Notes under the pieces: generated by a model
What the model saw: only the letters and a program-made list of their open reading frames with translations
The model's database searches: none
What the model was told of the DNA's origin: nothing
Shown: positions 10,860-11,153 of the stretch, piece after piece
Numbering within the stretch: position 1 is the stretch's first letter
How the letters are laid out: the number at the start of each line of letters is the position of its first letter
Program-made: the position numbers and the translations under genes
DNA from: an uncultured Haemophilus sp.
GTDB lineage: Bacteria > Pseudomonadota > Gammaproteobacteria > Enterobacterales > Pasteurellaceae
Direction of reading: 5' to 3'
NCBI GenBank assembly: GCA_902482195.1
Contig: CABSZQ010000014.1
Location: forward strand, 1 to 11,153
DNA length: 11,153 bases

Positions 10860-11153
10860 CTACAACTCAAAAAATTGGCATCATTTTAGCGAACCTTGGT
10901 ACGCCTGATGCCCCTCAACCCGCGGCGATCTCCCGTTATCTAGCTGATTTTTTAATGGATCCTCGCGTGGTCGATTTGCCTCGTTGGAAATGGTATCCCC
11001 TTTTAAAAGCCATTATTTTACCTATGCGTTCTAAACGCATTGCACAAAATTATCAATCTATTTGGACAGAACAAGGTTCTCCCCTGCTTGCGATTACAAA
11101 GCAACAACAAGCCGGTTTACAAGCTTATTTAAATGAAAAAGGCATCAATGCAC
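10856..11153 (+). CDS. hemH: Ferrochelatase, N-terminal part, cut by window edge
   Basis: The first 99 codons are present; the rest lies beyond the window. The start [13 protein letters not shown] (7-19) is the hallmark N-terminal strand and loop of ferrochelatase, followed by the expected [17 protein letters not shown] and [15 protein letters not shown] segments. The enzyme inserts Fe2+ into protoporphyrin IX in the last step of haem synthesis. Catalytic His and Glu residues further along cannot be checked here. Its ATG overlaps the thioesterase stop by four bases (10856-10859). In Haemophilus, hemH is kept even in species such as H. influenzae that lack the earlier pathway, so its presence does not show whether this organism needs external haem. 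Confidence 0.95.
   Translation, partial: MTTTQKIGIILANLGTPDAPQPAAISRYLADFLMDPRVVDLPRWKWYPLLKAIILPMRSKRIAQNYQSIWTEQGSPLLAITKQQQAGLQAYLNEKGINA

Overview
The window looks like chromosomal DNA from a Haemophilus-type member of the Pasteurellaceae. Coding sequence is AT-rich, and the Haemophilus influenzae-type DNA-uptake signal (core AAGTGCGGT) occurs six times, including one inverted pair that serves as a terminator. The gene for a YdiI-type thioesterase overlapping hemH matches the arrangement I recall for H. influenzae HI1161/HI1160. The gene order as a whole does not match H. influenzae as I know it, so H. parainfluenzae or a related oral/respiratory species is a reasonable but unproven guess.

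Layout. Positions 1-1858 hold the 3' part of the preQ0 transporter gene yhhQ, followed 14 bases later by an MFS transporter of the aromatic-acid/H+ symporter type; a rho-independent terminator ends the pair. A yafJ-type class II glutamine amidotransferase (2080-2907) converges on gor, glutathione reductase (2977-4347, minus strand), and they share a terminator made from two inverted uptake signals. A two-domain GT2 glycosyltransferase gene (4567-5751) runs divergently from gor. It converges on a large minus-strand trimeric autotransporter adhesin gene (5901-10043, 1380 residues), with two strong bidirectional hairpin terminators between them. A 396-base AT-rich spacer follows, then a hotdog thioesterase gene (10440-10859) that overlaps the start of hemH (ferrochelatase), which runs off the right edge.

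Functional picture. The flanking genes are housekeeping functions: queuosine precursor uptake, redox defence, a CoA thioesterase and haem synthesis. The centre, about 4.35-10.44 kb, looks like an accessory surface-adhesion module. The adhesin has an extended signal peptide, a left-handed YadA-type head of 17 regularly spaced repeats, necks, several Trp-containing stalk domains and a YadA membrane anchor. Its stalk carries two true Gly-X-Y collagen-like tracts (12 and 26 uninterrupted triplets) plus a looser GKD-rich region. The Y positions of the two tracts hold 20 threonines per chain. The neighbouring glycosyltransferase joins a GT2 domain to a helical, TPR-like C-terminal region, as in some enzymes that modify proteins. 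I therefore propose, as inference only, that it glycosylates the collagen-like stalk. DNA repeats encoding the stalk are identical in-frame 27- and 36-base units, so stalk length probably varies between strains.
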